A DNA stretch of 64,000 bases from Eisenibacter elegans DSM 3317 (GTDB taxonomy: Bacteria; Bacteroidota; Bacteroidia; Cytophagales; Microscillaceae), in NCBI RefSeq assembly GCF_000430505.1, contig NZ_AUMD01000022.1, forward strand, positions 1 to 64,000, given 5' to 3'. The translations under genes were made by a program, and so were the position numbers. Position 1 is the first letter of the stretch. Every line of letters begins with the position of its first letter. Positions 1 to 9,600 of this stretch are shown in pieces. The notes under the pieces are model-generated. The model had not been told where the DNA came from, did no database searches, and saw nothing but the letters and a program-made list of their open reading frames with translations.

Positions 1-123
1 CCCCGTTTTTTTTGCCCAAAAACCCTAAACCACTGACTGTCAAGAAGAAAATTGTTGAACACAGACCAAAAACCCCAACATAGGATGTGTTCACAGATAA
101 TGAATAGGGAGGTGGGATAGAGA

Positions 124-2139
124 CTAGTTTTTGATGAACTTATGTGTGTATTGGCGGCCCTCATATTCCACAAAGGCGATATATGTACCTGATGGCCAAT
201 AATTTGTAATGACTTCTTTAGATTTAACAAAGCTAAGCACTGCCATTTGTTTGCCTTGCATATTATAAATGATGACTTTGACCGGACTCTGTGTGGGAGC
301 ATCAAAGATAATGAAGTTGGCGGCGGGATTGGGAAATAGGCGGATAGGTTGAAAATCTTCCCCGATGCGGATAATATTAGAAAGTAGGGTTTGGCCACAA
401 TAAGTTCGTATACGCAATTGGTAATTGCCAGGCTCAGCAGGCACAAACGTAGTCGCTGTTTGTGTATTCATAGGGACACCCTCTCGTAGCCACTCCCACT
501 GAAGGTCTGTAGGCTGTGGGGGTAAATTGGCTTTGAGTAGGTTGTTTTCTAAACGTATTTGTAAACTATCCGCTGCCAAACCGGAAATCACCAAAGCAAA
601 AGATTGATGGTTACGGGCTAGGCCGTTTTGGTCTTGTAGTGTGCCTTTGTGTGCAATCCGCAGAGTGTAGGTAGTGTTTGGGCTTTGGGAAGAGTATACG
701 ATTTGCTCGACAACATCCACCCTGTTGTCGCCAGTCTGTGCGTTTTGCTCTGGTGCAGCAGGGTTGAGTACCCAAGGGCTGGCTACAATGCTCCCATTAG
801 CGTTGAGCAGTCGAAGATCAAGGTCATTGACAAGACGTGGTGTGCGGTTGTTGAAAGAAGTCAGGTTTTCGGGTAAGGGAATGGCTGCGGGATCCGTCCA
901 GACTAAGGTAGCGCGTAAGGCCTGTGTGGATGATGTTTGTAATGTTTGGGTATATGTTTGTCCGTTGGCGAGCGTGTCCATTACCAACAAACTGCCTCTT
1001 TGTTGGGTGCAGAGGAATGCTAAGGCGGCTTGTGTGTTGAGCTGCCCCCACCCTACACGATAATTAGGTATTGGCTGTGTGCCTATGGGGCTGGCAGTAT
1101 GGATGGCGAGGGCTTTGAGGGCAGCAGCCGTGAGGGGTTGGTTGTACCATTGCAAATGCGCCTGTTGTACCAATAACAAACTTCCTGTAACGACAGCGGC
1201 AGCCATCGAGGTGCCACCTAGCGTTTGATAGGCTTGATCGTCAGCGGCGGCGGCAGAAAGTATATCCGCCCCCGGGGCGATTAGGTCGGGCTTGATACGG
1301 CCATCATCAGTAGGGCCAGTACTACTAAAGTCTGCCAGTTGGTTTCCCTTGTTTGCTCCGACAGCCAGCGGATTTTTAGCCGTTACAAAGTCGTGGAGCA
1401 GGTCATATTGGTTGCCAGCGCTGCTGCGGTCATTGCCTACAGCCTGTATGGGCAAATAGAAAGGGCGGTTTTCGCAAAGCATGTCCCAGTCGGCAGCAGC
1501 CGCATTGTAATAGCCCAAGCGCCAAGCTTGTGTTCCTGTAGGAAAGATTGCACCATAAGCATGACAGGAGATGAGCATTCCTTGAGCGGCGGCCTGAGCC
1601 ATTTCGGTTAGGTCTTGTTGGGTATTGTAAGCTTCCAACTGGGCTTGGGGAGCCATTCCTTGAGCAGCAGCATTTACACCTTGGCCAATGATAGTTGTTG
1701 CTACGTGTACGGCGTGGTTATTGGCGTTAGGAATCCCCCCGGGGAAAGTAGTTTGGTCCCTTACAAAGACACGCTGACGAAGCTCTTGGTGGGTAGTGCG
1801 GATGCTGCCCACCTCCCATATCCCCAAGCGTCCTTGCATTTGCTGTCCGTTGAGGGCAATGGGAGTATTAAAAGCACGGACTTGGCTTGTGCCGATTTCG
1901 GCGGCGGCGGCGGCATTGCTGCGGTGGACATAATATATGGGATAACCTGCAGGGGTGACATGATGCAGCATTGCCCACTGCCTAGTTTGGACATCATAAC
2001 GATACGCAGGATACTTGTTTAGGCTGTGGCTTTCATACGTTTGTCGCCAAGTGAGTCGGGTATTTTGGCCGTAAACCGCACCTATTGAGAGTACCCAACA
2101 TAAACCTGCTTGTACAAACCGATTTAAAACAATTCGCAT
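124..2139 (-). CDS. Secreted S8 (subtilisin-like) peptidase with type IX sorting domain
   Basis: 671 aa. An N-terminal signal segment (about residues 8-24) is followed by a subtilase domain. I see the histidine motif HAVHVATTI (His145), the oxyanion asparagine in AVGND (Asn236) and the serine motif GTSMAAA (Ser311). The C-terminal ~75 residues begin with LFPNP and end in a short beta domain with YNMQGK and SGTY, as in T9SS type A sorting domains, so the protein should cross the outer membrane by that route. At the expected catalytic-aspartate position (WDGG in many relatives) the sequence reads W-E-V-G (Glu109), and the usual proline after GTSMA is alanine, so activity is uncertain. It probably degrades extracellular protein if active. 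It stands alone, with no operon partner. Confidence 0.9.
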   Translation of the reverse strand: MRIVLNRFVQAGLCWVLSIGAVYGQNTRLTWRQTYESHSLNKYPAYRYDVQTRQWAMLHHVTPAGYPIYYVHRSNAAAAAEIGTSQVRAFNTPIALNGQQMQGRLGIWEVGSIRTTHQELRQRVFVRDQTTFPGGIPNANNHAVHVATTIIGQGVNAAAQGMAPQAQLEAYNTQQDLTEMAQAAAQGMLISCHAYGAIFPTGTQAWRLGYYNAAAADWDMLCENRPFYLPIQAVGNDRSSAGNQYDLLHDFVTAKNPLAVGANKGNQLADFSSTGPTDDGRIKPDLIAPGADILSAAAADDQAYQTLGGTSMAAAVVTGSLLLVQQAHLQWYNQPLTAAALKALAIHTASPIGTQPIPNYRVGWGQLNTQAALAFLCTQQRGSLLVMDTLANGQTYTQTLQTSSTQALRATLVWTDPAAIPLPENLTSFNNRTPRLVNDLDLRLLNANGSIVASPWVLNPAAPEQNAQTGDNRVDVVEQIVYSSQSPNTTYTLRIAHKGTLQDQNGLARNHQSFALVISGLAADSLQIRLENNLLKANLPPQPTDLQWEWLREGVPMNTQTATTFVPAEPGNYQLRIRTYCGQTLLSNIIRIGEDFQPIRLFPNPAANFIIFDAPTQSPVKVIIYNMQGKQMAVLSFVKSKEVITNYWPSGTYIAFVEYEGRQYTHKFIKN

Positions 2140-2491
2140 ACCTAAGCTTTTGAAGGCAAGATAATATATTTTGTAGAGTCTGTACCTTGGTGATTGTGAA
2201 TATTTTGGTTCCTCAGGATATGCCTATGTGGTTTGGAGTCGTGTTTTGTTGGACAAAGCTAGGCTGGTGCAAGCAGCGAACACGAACACAAGAGTACGAA
2301 GGATGCTCGAACAAGCGTTGCGGTAGCTCCCTGTGTTTGCGAAGGCGCTAAAGCTGAAAGCTCGCCCTCGTACCCACATATTGTAGGCTGTGTTCCGCAG
2401 ATTCGAGAGGCCTGAGAGAGGCTCCAAAAAACACAACCTCCTGTGAAATAAGTTCAAGAAAAATGATGCGTACTGTGAAATCAAAATGGCT
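2140..2491. other. Intergenic stretch, no gene recognised
   Basis: About 350 bases between the subtilase start and the next minus-strand gene. Open frames here have no recognisable domain or coding character. The motif AGAGTACGAAGGATGCT at 2290-2306 resembles AGAGTGCGAAGGATGCT near 35574, which may be a short dispersed repeat or chance. Confidence 0.4.
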
Positions 2492-2845
2492 TTAGTCGAA
2501 AAAGCGGCGTTTGCTGGTATTGTTCCACCCGGCCTGACTAGCATAGTTGACATAATGGATCACGACATCGGCTTGGCTAGCATAATTGACAAAAAACACC
2601 TTCACATCGGCCTGGCTGGCATAGTCTACAAAAAACCAACGCCCGTCATTACGTCCGGCTTGGCTGGCATATGATACTTTAAACACCTTCAAATCAGCTT
2701 GGCTGGCGTAGTTGGCCACAAATACTTTGACATCGGCTTGGCTGGCATAATTGACAGCAAATATTTTCTGGGCGAAGCCCTGTTGTAGACCAACCAAGGT
2801 GAGCAATACAATGACTGAACAAATATGTGTGATGATTTTGCGCAT
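2492..2845 (-). CDS. Small exported protein made of YASQA repeats (DUF6150-like)
   Basis: 117 aa. A signal peptide (about residues 1-25, ending FAQ) is followed by six copies of a short unit with consensus (F/Y)xVNYASQADVKV: NYASQAD, NYASQAD, SYASQAG, DYASQAD, NYASQAD, NYASQAG. Units are about 13-16 residues, with alternating hydrophobic residues that suggest short beta strands. From memory this resembles small Bacteroidota proteins filed under DUF6150, whose function is unknown. The repeats are nearly identical at the DNA level too (GGCTTGGCTAGCATAATTGAC-like), so copy number may vary by slippage. The product is probably periplasmic or surface-located. It has no operon partner. Confidence 0.7.
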   Translation of the reverse strand: MRKIITHICSVIVLLTLVGLQQGFAQKIFAVNYASQADVKVFVANYASQADLKVFKVSYASQAGRNDGRWFFVDYASQADVKVFFVNYASQADVVIHYVNYASQAGWNNTSKRRFFD

Positions 2846-2978
2846 AGCAAAACAGGGTTTTGTGAAAAAATCAAACTCGACAGTCTTGTAAACGATGATT
2901 CCCTCCCTTGGGTTACCCCTTGTGCTTTAGCGCTTAAGCAAGAATGATTTGTATTTTTCGACAAAAACACCTTGACTG

Positions 2979-3011
2979 TTTGTTTTTGTGGCAAATGCTT
3001 TCCTATATTTA
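2979..3011 (+). promoter_or_regulatory. Candidate promoter of the aromatic-leader/DAHP synthase unit
   Basis: TTTG at 2979-2982, a 21-base spacer and TATATTTA at 3004-3011 resemble the Bacteroidota -33 (TTTG) and -7 (TAnnTTTG) elements, with the last base of the -7 box off consensus. Transcription would start near 3018, about 20 bases before the leader ORF. Confidence 0.4.
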
Positions 3012-3038
3012 AGCGTCAAAAGACGGTGAATTATTTTT

Positions 3039-3146
3039 ATGTACCCAACCATCGCCAAATATTATTATTGCAACAAGTCACTCGGTTATTACTGGTGGCG
3101 TTGGCAGGCGTATGGTTATCTACTCACCGCACGATTTAGTCGCTAA
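3039..3146 (+). CDS. Aromatic-rich leader peptide upstream of DAHP synthase
   Basis: A 35-codon ORF (ATG 3039, TAA 3144-3146) that ends 141 bases before the DAHP synthase/chorismate mutase start, on the same strand. Twelve of 35 residues are aromatic: 8 Tyr, 3 Trp and 1 Phe, clustered as KYYYCN (codons 7-12) and GYYWWRWQAYGY (codons 16-27). Three Trp codons within four positions, directly upstream of the first committed enzyme of Phe/Tyr/Trp synthesis, is the classic composition of an attenuation or ribosome-stalling leader. The inference is that low charged tRNA-Tyr or tRNA-Trp stalls the ribosome here and changes downstream RNA structure. I see no Shine-Dalgarno, which is normal in this phylum. 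Confidence 0.65.
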   Translation: MYPTIAKYYYCNKSLGYYWWRWQAYGYLLTARFSR

Positions 3147-3287
3147 GTTCCATTAGGGCAAATCACTCTCTCCCTCCCCTTTCACGGTCGCAGATAATCA
3201 GGATACGCAACAGACTTGTGTAATTCCTGTGTTGTATCGTAACATTCCCCAAGCACACATTGTTAATTTCCTAAATAATCTGGTTGT
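3147..3287 (+). promoter_or_regulatory. 5' untranslated region between aromatic leader ORF and DAHP synthase
   Basis: The 141 bases between leader stop and structural gene should hold the structures that respond to leader translation. I find only short dyads: TGTT/AACA at about 3231-3244, and CGGTGA at 3024-3029 with TCACCG at 3124-3129, the latter overlapping the leader ORF. There is no obvious stem followed by a T-run, so control could be translational or Rho-dependent instead of by an intrinsic terminator. Confidence 0.35.
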
Positions 3288-4388
3288 ATGAACTTAGATC
3301 TTACCATTAGTCCACTCCGTCAGTGGGTTGATTTCAAGCAAAGCCCCTTGGTTATTGCCGGCCCTTGTAGTGCCGAATCTGAAGAACAATTGATGCAGAC
3401 TTGTCAGGCGCTTCAACACCTGAAAGTAGATGTATTGCGTGCCGGCATTTGGAAGCCCCGCACCCGTCCGAATAGCTTTGAGGGCTTTGGTGAAAAAGCC
3501 TTGCCTTGGTTGCAAACCGTCCGCAAGGAGTTGAAAATGCCGGTAGCGGTAGAAGTAGCTACGCCCCAACACATCGAACTGGCGCTCAAGTACGATGTCG
3601 ATATCTTATGGTTAGGGGCACGCACCACTGTCAATCCCTTCAATGTGCAAGAGGTGGCCGATGCGCTGCGTGGGGTCGATGTCCCGGTGATGATCAAAAA
3701 CCCCGTAAACCCTGACTTGGCATTGTGGATAGGAGCCATCGAACGGATTGCACAGGCCGGCATTACCAAGATTGCGGCCATTCATCGTGGGTTTTCATCT
3801 TTCCAGAAAACGAAGTACCGCAATGTGCCTATGTGGCAAATTCCGATTGAGCTGAAAACTTACCTTCCCGAAATCCCGCTTATCTGTGACCCCAGCCATA
3901 TCGGAGGTGCGAGAGACTTGATTGGCCCGCTATCACAGAAGGCGCTCGACCTCAACTATGACGGACTGATGATAGAAACCCACATCAACCCTGATCAAGC
4001 TATGAGCGATGCCCAGCAACAGGTAACGCCTACGCGACTAGAAGAGATTTTGTCGGAGTTGAAAATACGTTTGGTGAAGAGTGATAATGCTATTTTTATC
4101 AATCAACTCGAAGAACTACGCGCACAGATTGACAACCTTGACCAAGAATTGGTGGAATTGCTAGGGGCACGCCTCGCGCTGGTAGAAAAAGCCGGAGAGT
4201 ATAAGAAAGAGAATAACGTTACCATTTTCCAAATGGAGCGTTGGGATGAAATTTTCCGCAGCCGCCAACAATGGGCCGAAAAAATGAATCTCAACAAAGA
4301 TTTTATTGCCGAAATTTATAAGCTCATCCACGTGGAGTCTATCCGCAAGCAAACCGAGGTGATGAGCCGTACCGAAGCTAAGGCTTGA
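3288..4388 (+). CDS. Bifunctional DAHP synthase / type II chorismate mutase
   Basis: 366 aa. Residues about 1-260 are a type I-beta-like DAHP (KDPS-fold) synthase, which condenses phosphoenolpyruvate with erythrose 4-phosphate. GPCSAES, KPRTRPNSFEGFGE, the AIHRGF segment and CDPSHIGG supply the phosphate and metal ligands typical of the family. Residues about 275-360 are an AroQ-type chorismate mutase helical domain (IDNLDQELVELLGAR, KAGEYKKENN). This N-synthase/C-mutase fusion is known in Bacteroidota, where the mutase domain also mediates feedback inhibition by prephenate. It controls entry into the shikimate pathway and the branch to Phe and Tyr. The aromatic leader ORF upstream suggests transcript-level control as well. 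A hairpin follows the stop codon. Confidence 0.95.
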   Translation: MNLDLTISPLRQWVDFKQSPLVIAGPCSAESEEQLMQTCQALQHLKVDVLRAGIWKPRTRPNSFEGFGEKALPWLQTVRKELKMPVAVEVATPQHIELALKYDVDILWLGARTTVNPFNVQEVADALRGVDVPVMIKNPVNPDLALWIGAIERIAQAGITKIAAIHRGFSSFQKTKYRNVPMWQIPIELKTYLPEIPLICDPSHIGGARDLIGPLSQKALDLNYDGLMIETHINPDQAMSDAQQQVTPTRLEEILSELKIRLVKSDNAIFINQLEELRAQIDNLDQELVELLGARLALVEKAGEYKKENNVTIFQMERWDEIFRSRQQWAEKMNLNKDFIAEIYKLIHVESIRKQTEVMSRTEAKA

Positions 4389-4415
4389 AGGCTGCGCCCC
4401 TCCTACCCTATTCCT

Positions 4416-4445
4416 AACCCTTCGAAGCTTCTGCTTTGAAGGGTT
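4416..4445 (+). terminator. Hairpin terminator after DAHP synthase gene
   Basis: AACCCTTCGAAGC (4416-4428), loop TTCT and GCTTTGAAGGGTT (4433-4445) form a 13-bp stem with one G-T wobble. The trailing sequence is only moderately T-rich (TGTATTGT). Confidence 0.65.
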
Positions 4446-4502
4446 TGTATTGTCATATGCCTCACGAAGGCTGTTTATCTACTGACAAAAGCCCTCACAC
4501 CG

Positions 4503-5417
4503 CTACATTTTTCGATAAATCAGCAGGTGTTTTTCGGTGATAAAGTAGGCGTGTTGGCCATATACCAACAAGTGTTTTACTGTATCTGAAGCCAAGGTTG
4601 GTTGTAATGCTTCGCTTTCGGGGCGGCCTTGGTATAGGGGTGTTTTGAAAAGCTGTATACCATCAGTATGGTAACGGAAGGCATCGGCATAGGCCGCCAC
4701 TGGATTGTGGAGCTGGGGGAGGGTTTGTTGGTAGTTGCCTAGATTATCAAAAATAAGCAAGCCCGCCTCGGTATCTTGTAAGTAGAGTCGGTTTTGATAC
4801 TCTTGCATCGTGTGTACTTGATAACCCTTAGGGTCGAGCAGGCGGTCGAGCGCTACTTGTAGGGTTACTTCTTGGAAGCGGTAGTCATATTTTTTGAGGC
4901 TGAAGTCTATCTCATCGAAAAGCCACAGCTGCCCATCGGCGGCTAGTGTGGCAGCGGCAGCTCTTCGGACTTGGCCTTCATCCAAAAAAGCTTGGGCGAT
5001 AGGGTTCAGAAAGCGGTCGGTGATGATGAAATACTGCAAGTCTTCATAAAAAAGCAATAGATTGAGCGTGTTTTGTGCTGCTATATGCGAAGGCGCAGAG
5101 CTGCGCTGGGAGCGAAATTGTTGTAACAGGCGGCCTTGGGTGTCATATTTGAGGACATTGCCTTGGGTATCGGCTAAGAGTAGGCTGCCTTGTTTGTCGA
5201 GGCTGGCAGCAGCAATGGGAGCACTGATACTCAGGCTTTTGATTTGTTGCCAAGTAGTGGTTTGACCTTGCAGGGTCGTGAACCCCACAACCAGCCAAAC
5301 AAAAAAAGTACAGATGCCGAAGATAATCCTACCAAAAAAGTGTATGAGCGTCTCCCTTATTGTGGAACTACTACCAGCAGCAGTCCTGCTTAGCAAGCCA
5401 CCTGAATATCGTCCCAT
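4503..5417 (-). CDS. Exported beta-propeller-like protein of unknown function
   Basis: 304 aa. The hydrophobic stretch FGICTFFVWLVVGFTTLQG (about residues 33-51) looks like a signal peptide, suggesting that the true start lies a little inside the open frame, but no closer ATG is present. The rest has repeated short strand-turn units such as SLDKQGSLLLADTQGNVLKYDTQG and LLIFDNLGNY, resembling NHL/SMP-30-like propeller blades. No catalytic motif is visible. The open frame overlaps the end of the upstream Nudix gene by 28 bases, so the two are probably co-transcribed. Related Bacteroidota proteins are annotated only as hypothetical. Confidence 0.65.
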   Translation of the reverse strand: MGRYSGGLLSRTAAGSSSTIRETLIHFFGRIIFGICTFFVWLVVGFTTLQGQTTTWQQIKSLSISAPIAAASLDKQGSLLLADTQGNVLKYDTQGRLLQQFRSQRSSAPSHIAAQNTLNLLLFYEDLQYFIITDRFLNPIAQAFLDEGQVRRAAAATLAADGQLWLFDEIDFSLKKYDYRFQEVTLQVALDRLLDPKGYQVHTMQEYQNRLYLQDTEAGLLIFDNLGNYQQTLPQLHNPVAAYADAFRYHTDGIQLFKTPLYQGRPESEALQPTLASDTVKHLLVYGQHAYFITEKHLLIYRKM

Positions 5418-6037
5418 ATTTCTACAAACTCACTGATAATCATTGCAGTGGCTCCCCAAATCATATTGCCACCGATATCGTAAAAAGGCATTAAAAACTC
5501 TCGTTGTTTATAGGTAACGTTTTTGTGGCTGCGGGCGCGGTGTTGGTAGATATGAGCCACACTGACTTCGAAAATCTTCGCAACTTCATCAACACTGGGG
5601 GCATAATTAGGTTTTTGGGAAATAGCCGCCACCACAGGGTAGACCATAAAGTTGCTAGGTGGAATATAGACTTGGCTCAATTGACCCAGTACTTGGCTGC
5701 GCTCGATGCTCACCCCAATTTCCTCAGCCGTTTCGCGTAAGGCTGTGGCAATAAGGTCTTCATCCACCTCCTCTTGCTTGCCTCCAGGGAAGGCCACCTG
5801 GCCACTGTGTACGCCCTTGTACTCTGGGCGGACAATGAGGGGAAACTTGAGCGTTTGCAGACTATGGTCGGGGTACAACAACAACAGTACACATCCAATG
5901 CGAGGCTCTAGCTCCGGCACAAGCTCTCCTCCATTGGGGAATCGCTCTGGAGGGGCCATTTTTTTGTGGGCATCAATGCCCGGAAGCGGCTGACTAAGGC
6001 GTTTTTTGAGTTGAGCACAAATGGCATCAAAGTCCAT
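5390..6037 (-). CDS. NUDIX hydrolase, CoA pyrophosphatase type
   Basis: 215 aa. The Nudix box is clear: GGKQEEVDEDLIATAL followed by RETAEEIGV, matching GX5EX7REUXEEXGU and supplying the Mg2+ ligands. It is preceded by HSGQVAFPGG, the signature of the NudL/CoA-pyrophosphatase subfamily, which splits CoA into 3',5'-ADP and 4'-phosphopantetheine. Substrate assignment rests on that signature only. The gene lies upstream of and overlaps the propeller-like gene, suggesting an operon. Confidence 0.88.
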   Translation of the reverse strand: MDFDAICAQLKKRLSQPLPGIDAHKKMAPPERFPNGGELVPELEPRIGCVLLLLYPDHSLQTLKFPLIVRPEYKGVHSGQVAFPGGKQEEVDEDLIATALRETAEEIGVSIERSQVLGQLSQVYIPPSNFMVYPVVAAISQKPNYAPSVDEVAKIFEVSVAHIYQHRARSHKNVTYKQREFLMPFYDIGGNMIWGATAMIISEFVEIWDDIQVAC

Positions 6038-6283
6038 GCGAAGAGATGTGTGGTGAAAAATTAGCTCCTAACCGTTTTTGAGCGTTGAGTTGGTGTCTGA
6101 CAAATATACGCAGGAAAATGAATTTGTACAATGATTTTGATTATATCAATACTGGTTAAACAAAATAGTGCAAATTTTATTACTGCTAAAGAAGGCTTTT
6201 AATGTTGTAGCGTCTACTACTTTAAAGTCAAGTCTAAAACACGAAAAATCAAGGGTTTGTTTAAGCCCTTGTTGAAGATTTTC

Positions 6284-6372
6284 TTCATCGATGCCAAAAC
6301 GCTGCTTTTTGGTTGTTATGCCGTTAAAAATGCTTGCTATAGCCCTCCTACGATTAAAACCGTGGGCTGAAC
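6284..6372. repeat. Dispersed imperfect-palindrome repeat, copy A
   Basis: The segment aligns with 23481-23565: both contain GCTnTTTGGnTGnTA, then TTAAAAATGCT, a TATAGCCCTC-like stretch, and a closing dyad (CCTACGATTAAAACCGTGGG here). The last 25 bases also match copies near 38416, 49496 (reverse) and 27734. No ORF is inside. It looks like a REP- or MITE-like element lying between genes. Confidence 0.6.
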
Positions 6373-6544
6373 ATAAGGTCTACGCTTTTTGCCTAGTATC
6401 AGCACAAAAATCAACTGTTTTAAGTGCCGAGCTGAGAATTTATACCAAGATTCACAATATTTGAGGATGCATAGAGTTTGGTTTTCTTGATTCCCAAGGA
6501 TTTTCAGCAGACACATTTCCCAAACCATTTTTGATTGGAGACAA

Positions 6545-6575
6545 AAGCCCAAACAGCGTTATCCTGTTTGGGCTT
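6545..6575 (-). terminator. Strong bidirectional terminator below secDF
   Basis: AAGCCCAAACAG (6545-6556), loop CGTTATC and CTGTTTGGGCTT (6564-6575) form a perfect 12-bp stem. A T-run lies on the + side (TTTTT) and a shorter one on the minus side (TTTTGT). It lies 37 bases after the secDF stop on the minus strand. Confidence 0.8.
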
Positions 6576-6611
6576 TTTATAAAAATTTGGCAAGGCATTT
6601 CGCCTATTTTT

Positions 6612-9600
6612 CTAAGCGTTTTTGGCTGTTTTTTGGTTTTTAGCCCCAATTTTAGACAAGTCCAATACGATTGGCGAAGCCACAAACACTGAAGAGTATG
6701 TACCCACGCTTACACCTACCAAGAGGGCAAACGAGAAGCCTCGCAATACTTCACCACCAAAGAGGAACAAGATGAGGACTACCAACAAGGTAGTGCCGGA
6801 GGTCATCAGGGTACGGCTCAAGGTGGCGTTGATGGCAGTGTTGAGGTTTTGTTTGAATTCGACACGGCTCATTTCACCGGCAAACTCACGGATACGGTCA
6901 AACACAACCACGGTATCGTTGATGGAGTAGCCGATAACGGTCAACATCGCCGCAATAAACACTTGGTCTACTTCATAAGAAATACCCAAGACGCGTGCGA
7001 AAGCAAAGAAAGCAAAGACCACAAAAACGTCGTGGAACAAGGCCACTACTGCACCAAGGCCATACTGCCACTTGCGGAAGCGAATCAGGATATAGAAAAA
7101 CAACACAGCAAGTGAGAAAATCACGGCCAAACGGGCGGTATCTTTGATGTCTTCGGCAATAGAAGCACCTACTTTAGAAGAACTGATAATTTCGGGGTTT
7201 TTGTCCTTGAAAGGAGTAAGCCCTTCGAAGATAGCCGTTTCTACCAATTTATCCCCTTCGTTGCTTTCGTCCTCTACGAGGTAGCTGGTCGTGATTTTGA
7301 GTTGATTGTTAGCGCCAAAGGTTTTTACTTCCATACCACCGGTAAGCGACTTGCTAAGCGCTGTGCGGGCTTCAGCCACCAATACAGGCTCGTCGAAGCG
7401 TACAACATAAGAGCGTCCACCTTTGAAATCAACCCCTAAGTTGAGACCGCCTTGGGCGATAATCAAGCCTAAACCTGCTACAATAATCACACTAGAGATT
7501 ACATAGGCTACACGGCGTTTGCTGACGAAATCGAAGTTGGTGTCGCGCAACAAGTTGCGAGAGATGGGCGACTCAAAGCTGAGCTTGCGCGCTACGGCAT
7601 TGCCCTTGGTAGCCTTTTTCATATAGGCTTCGATGATGAGGCGGGTGATGAAGATTGCACTGAAAAGTGAGCAGGCAATACCAATCATCAGGGTTACGGC
7701 AAAACCTTTGACTCCTCCCGTTCCGAAGCTGTATAGGATAACCCCTGTGAGGAAGGTAGTAGCGTTGGCATCAATGATTGAGCTGTAGGCTTTTTCGTAG
7801 CCAAGCTTAACGGCCATTGCCAGCGGCTTGTCGCCCCAAAGTTCTTCACGCACACGCTCGTAAATCAGTACGTTGGCATCGACCGACATACCGATGGTCA
7901 ATACAATACCGGCAATACCGGCTAGGGTCAGTACTGCCCCAAATTGGGCCAAAATACCAATGATAAAGAAGATATTGACCAACAAAGCCAAGACAGCAAA
8001 AATACCGGCACGTTGGTAGTATAGCGACATAAACACTACCACTAGGCTAAGGCCAAGCGCCAAAGAGAATACTCCTTGTTGGATAGACTCGCGTCCGAGC
8101 GAAGGCCCTACAATAGCTTCTTCTACGATGCGTACAGGCGCAGGCATTTTACCAGCCTTGAGGATGTTGGCCAAGTCATTAGCTTCTTCGAGGGTGAAGT
8201 TACCAGAGATAGAAGAGTTGCCACCGGGAATCTCGTTTTGTACCACAGGTGCAGAGTACACATAGTCGTCAAGTACAATGGCAATGCGTCGGCGGATGTT
8301 GTTGGCTGTCAGTTTGCGCCATTTCTTGGCTCCCTCTGCGTTCATCTGCATTGAGATATTGGGGCGTGATTTTTCGTCAAAATCTTGGCGCGCATCACGG
8401 ATTACGTCTCCTTCTAAAGGTGCTTTTCCACCTTTACCTGTTTTGATTGGATACAGCACTAAAATGCCTCCTTCTTTTTCAGTCTTCACAGCCCACAAGA
8501 AGCGGACATTGCTGGGGAATATGGCAGCTTTTTGTGCTTGCTCAATCAGACGGTTCGCACGGGCAGTATCTTTTACTTGTACCCCAAGCCCTTCATAAGT
8601 AGGGATGAAAATTTGGTTGAAAAGATTGCTCTGCACTTGAAGGCTATCCAATGCTGTTTGGGCTTCATTGGTATCTGTAGCAGCAGTGGCAGCACTATCT
8701 GTTTTGGTAGAATCAATACCGGCCAATAGTGCGTCGGCGGCGTTTTTGGTGCTGTCAGTACCTACCAACAAGCCGTCTGCAGCTGTCTTTTCTTCCTTTT
8801 TCTCTGCTACTTTGGCAGGTTTCTCCTGAGCTTCTACTTTGGCCAAGTATGACACAAAGCCTTGCAGATATGGGGCAAGCTCTTGCATCTCCCATACTTC
8901 CCAAAACTCTAGCTTGGCTACGCCTGAAATCAGTTTGCGCACACGCTCAGGGTTATCTACTCCGGGTAGTTCGATAGAGATACGGCCTGTACCGGGGATA
9001 CGCTGGATATTGGGGTTGGCTACGCCAAATTTATCAATACGGTTGCGCAAGATGTTGAAAGAGCGGCTGATGGCGTCTTCCAATTCTTCTTCGATTACCT
9101 TGCGGATATCGCTTACCGAAGACTTCGAGTTGATGCGGTCGCGGGTAAGCGTATTGGTAAACACACGGGCGATTTGCTTGCCTTCGGGGTCGGCCTCTTG
9201 GAAGGCATCAAAGAAAAGCGTTACAAAACGCTTCGAGGTTTGGCGTTGCATCTCTTCCGCTTTTTTCAAAGATTGCAAAAAGAGAGGATTCTGGCTGTTG
9301 CCGGCCAATACTTTCAAAATCTCGATAGGCGAAATTTCAAGGGTTACGTGCATCCCACCCTGAAGGTCAAGGCCAAGGGCTAGTTCCTTTTCGCGAACGT
9401 CTTTGTAGGTATATTCTATCCCAACAAGGTTGTATACCGGCTCTGTCCACACAGAATCAAGGTAGGCTTGGCGCTTGGCAAAGTCTACTGTACCATTGGC
9501 TTCGGTCGCAAACTTGGTTGCATCGCTTTGTACCTTGCGCGACACAAAGGTAAAAGAGAGGTAGAACAAGCACAAAAGGCTTATGACTACGGCTAGCAGG

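Noticed and set aside
2224-2553. 109-codon open frame on the minus strand overlapping the repeat-protein gene
   Set aside because: It has no recognisable domain or natural start and lies across the real gene in a different frame.
3147-3287. A T-box or amino-acid riboswitch before DAHP synthase
   Set aside because: No T-box motif or riboswitch consensus is visible; the leader ORF explains the region better.
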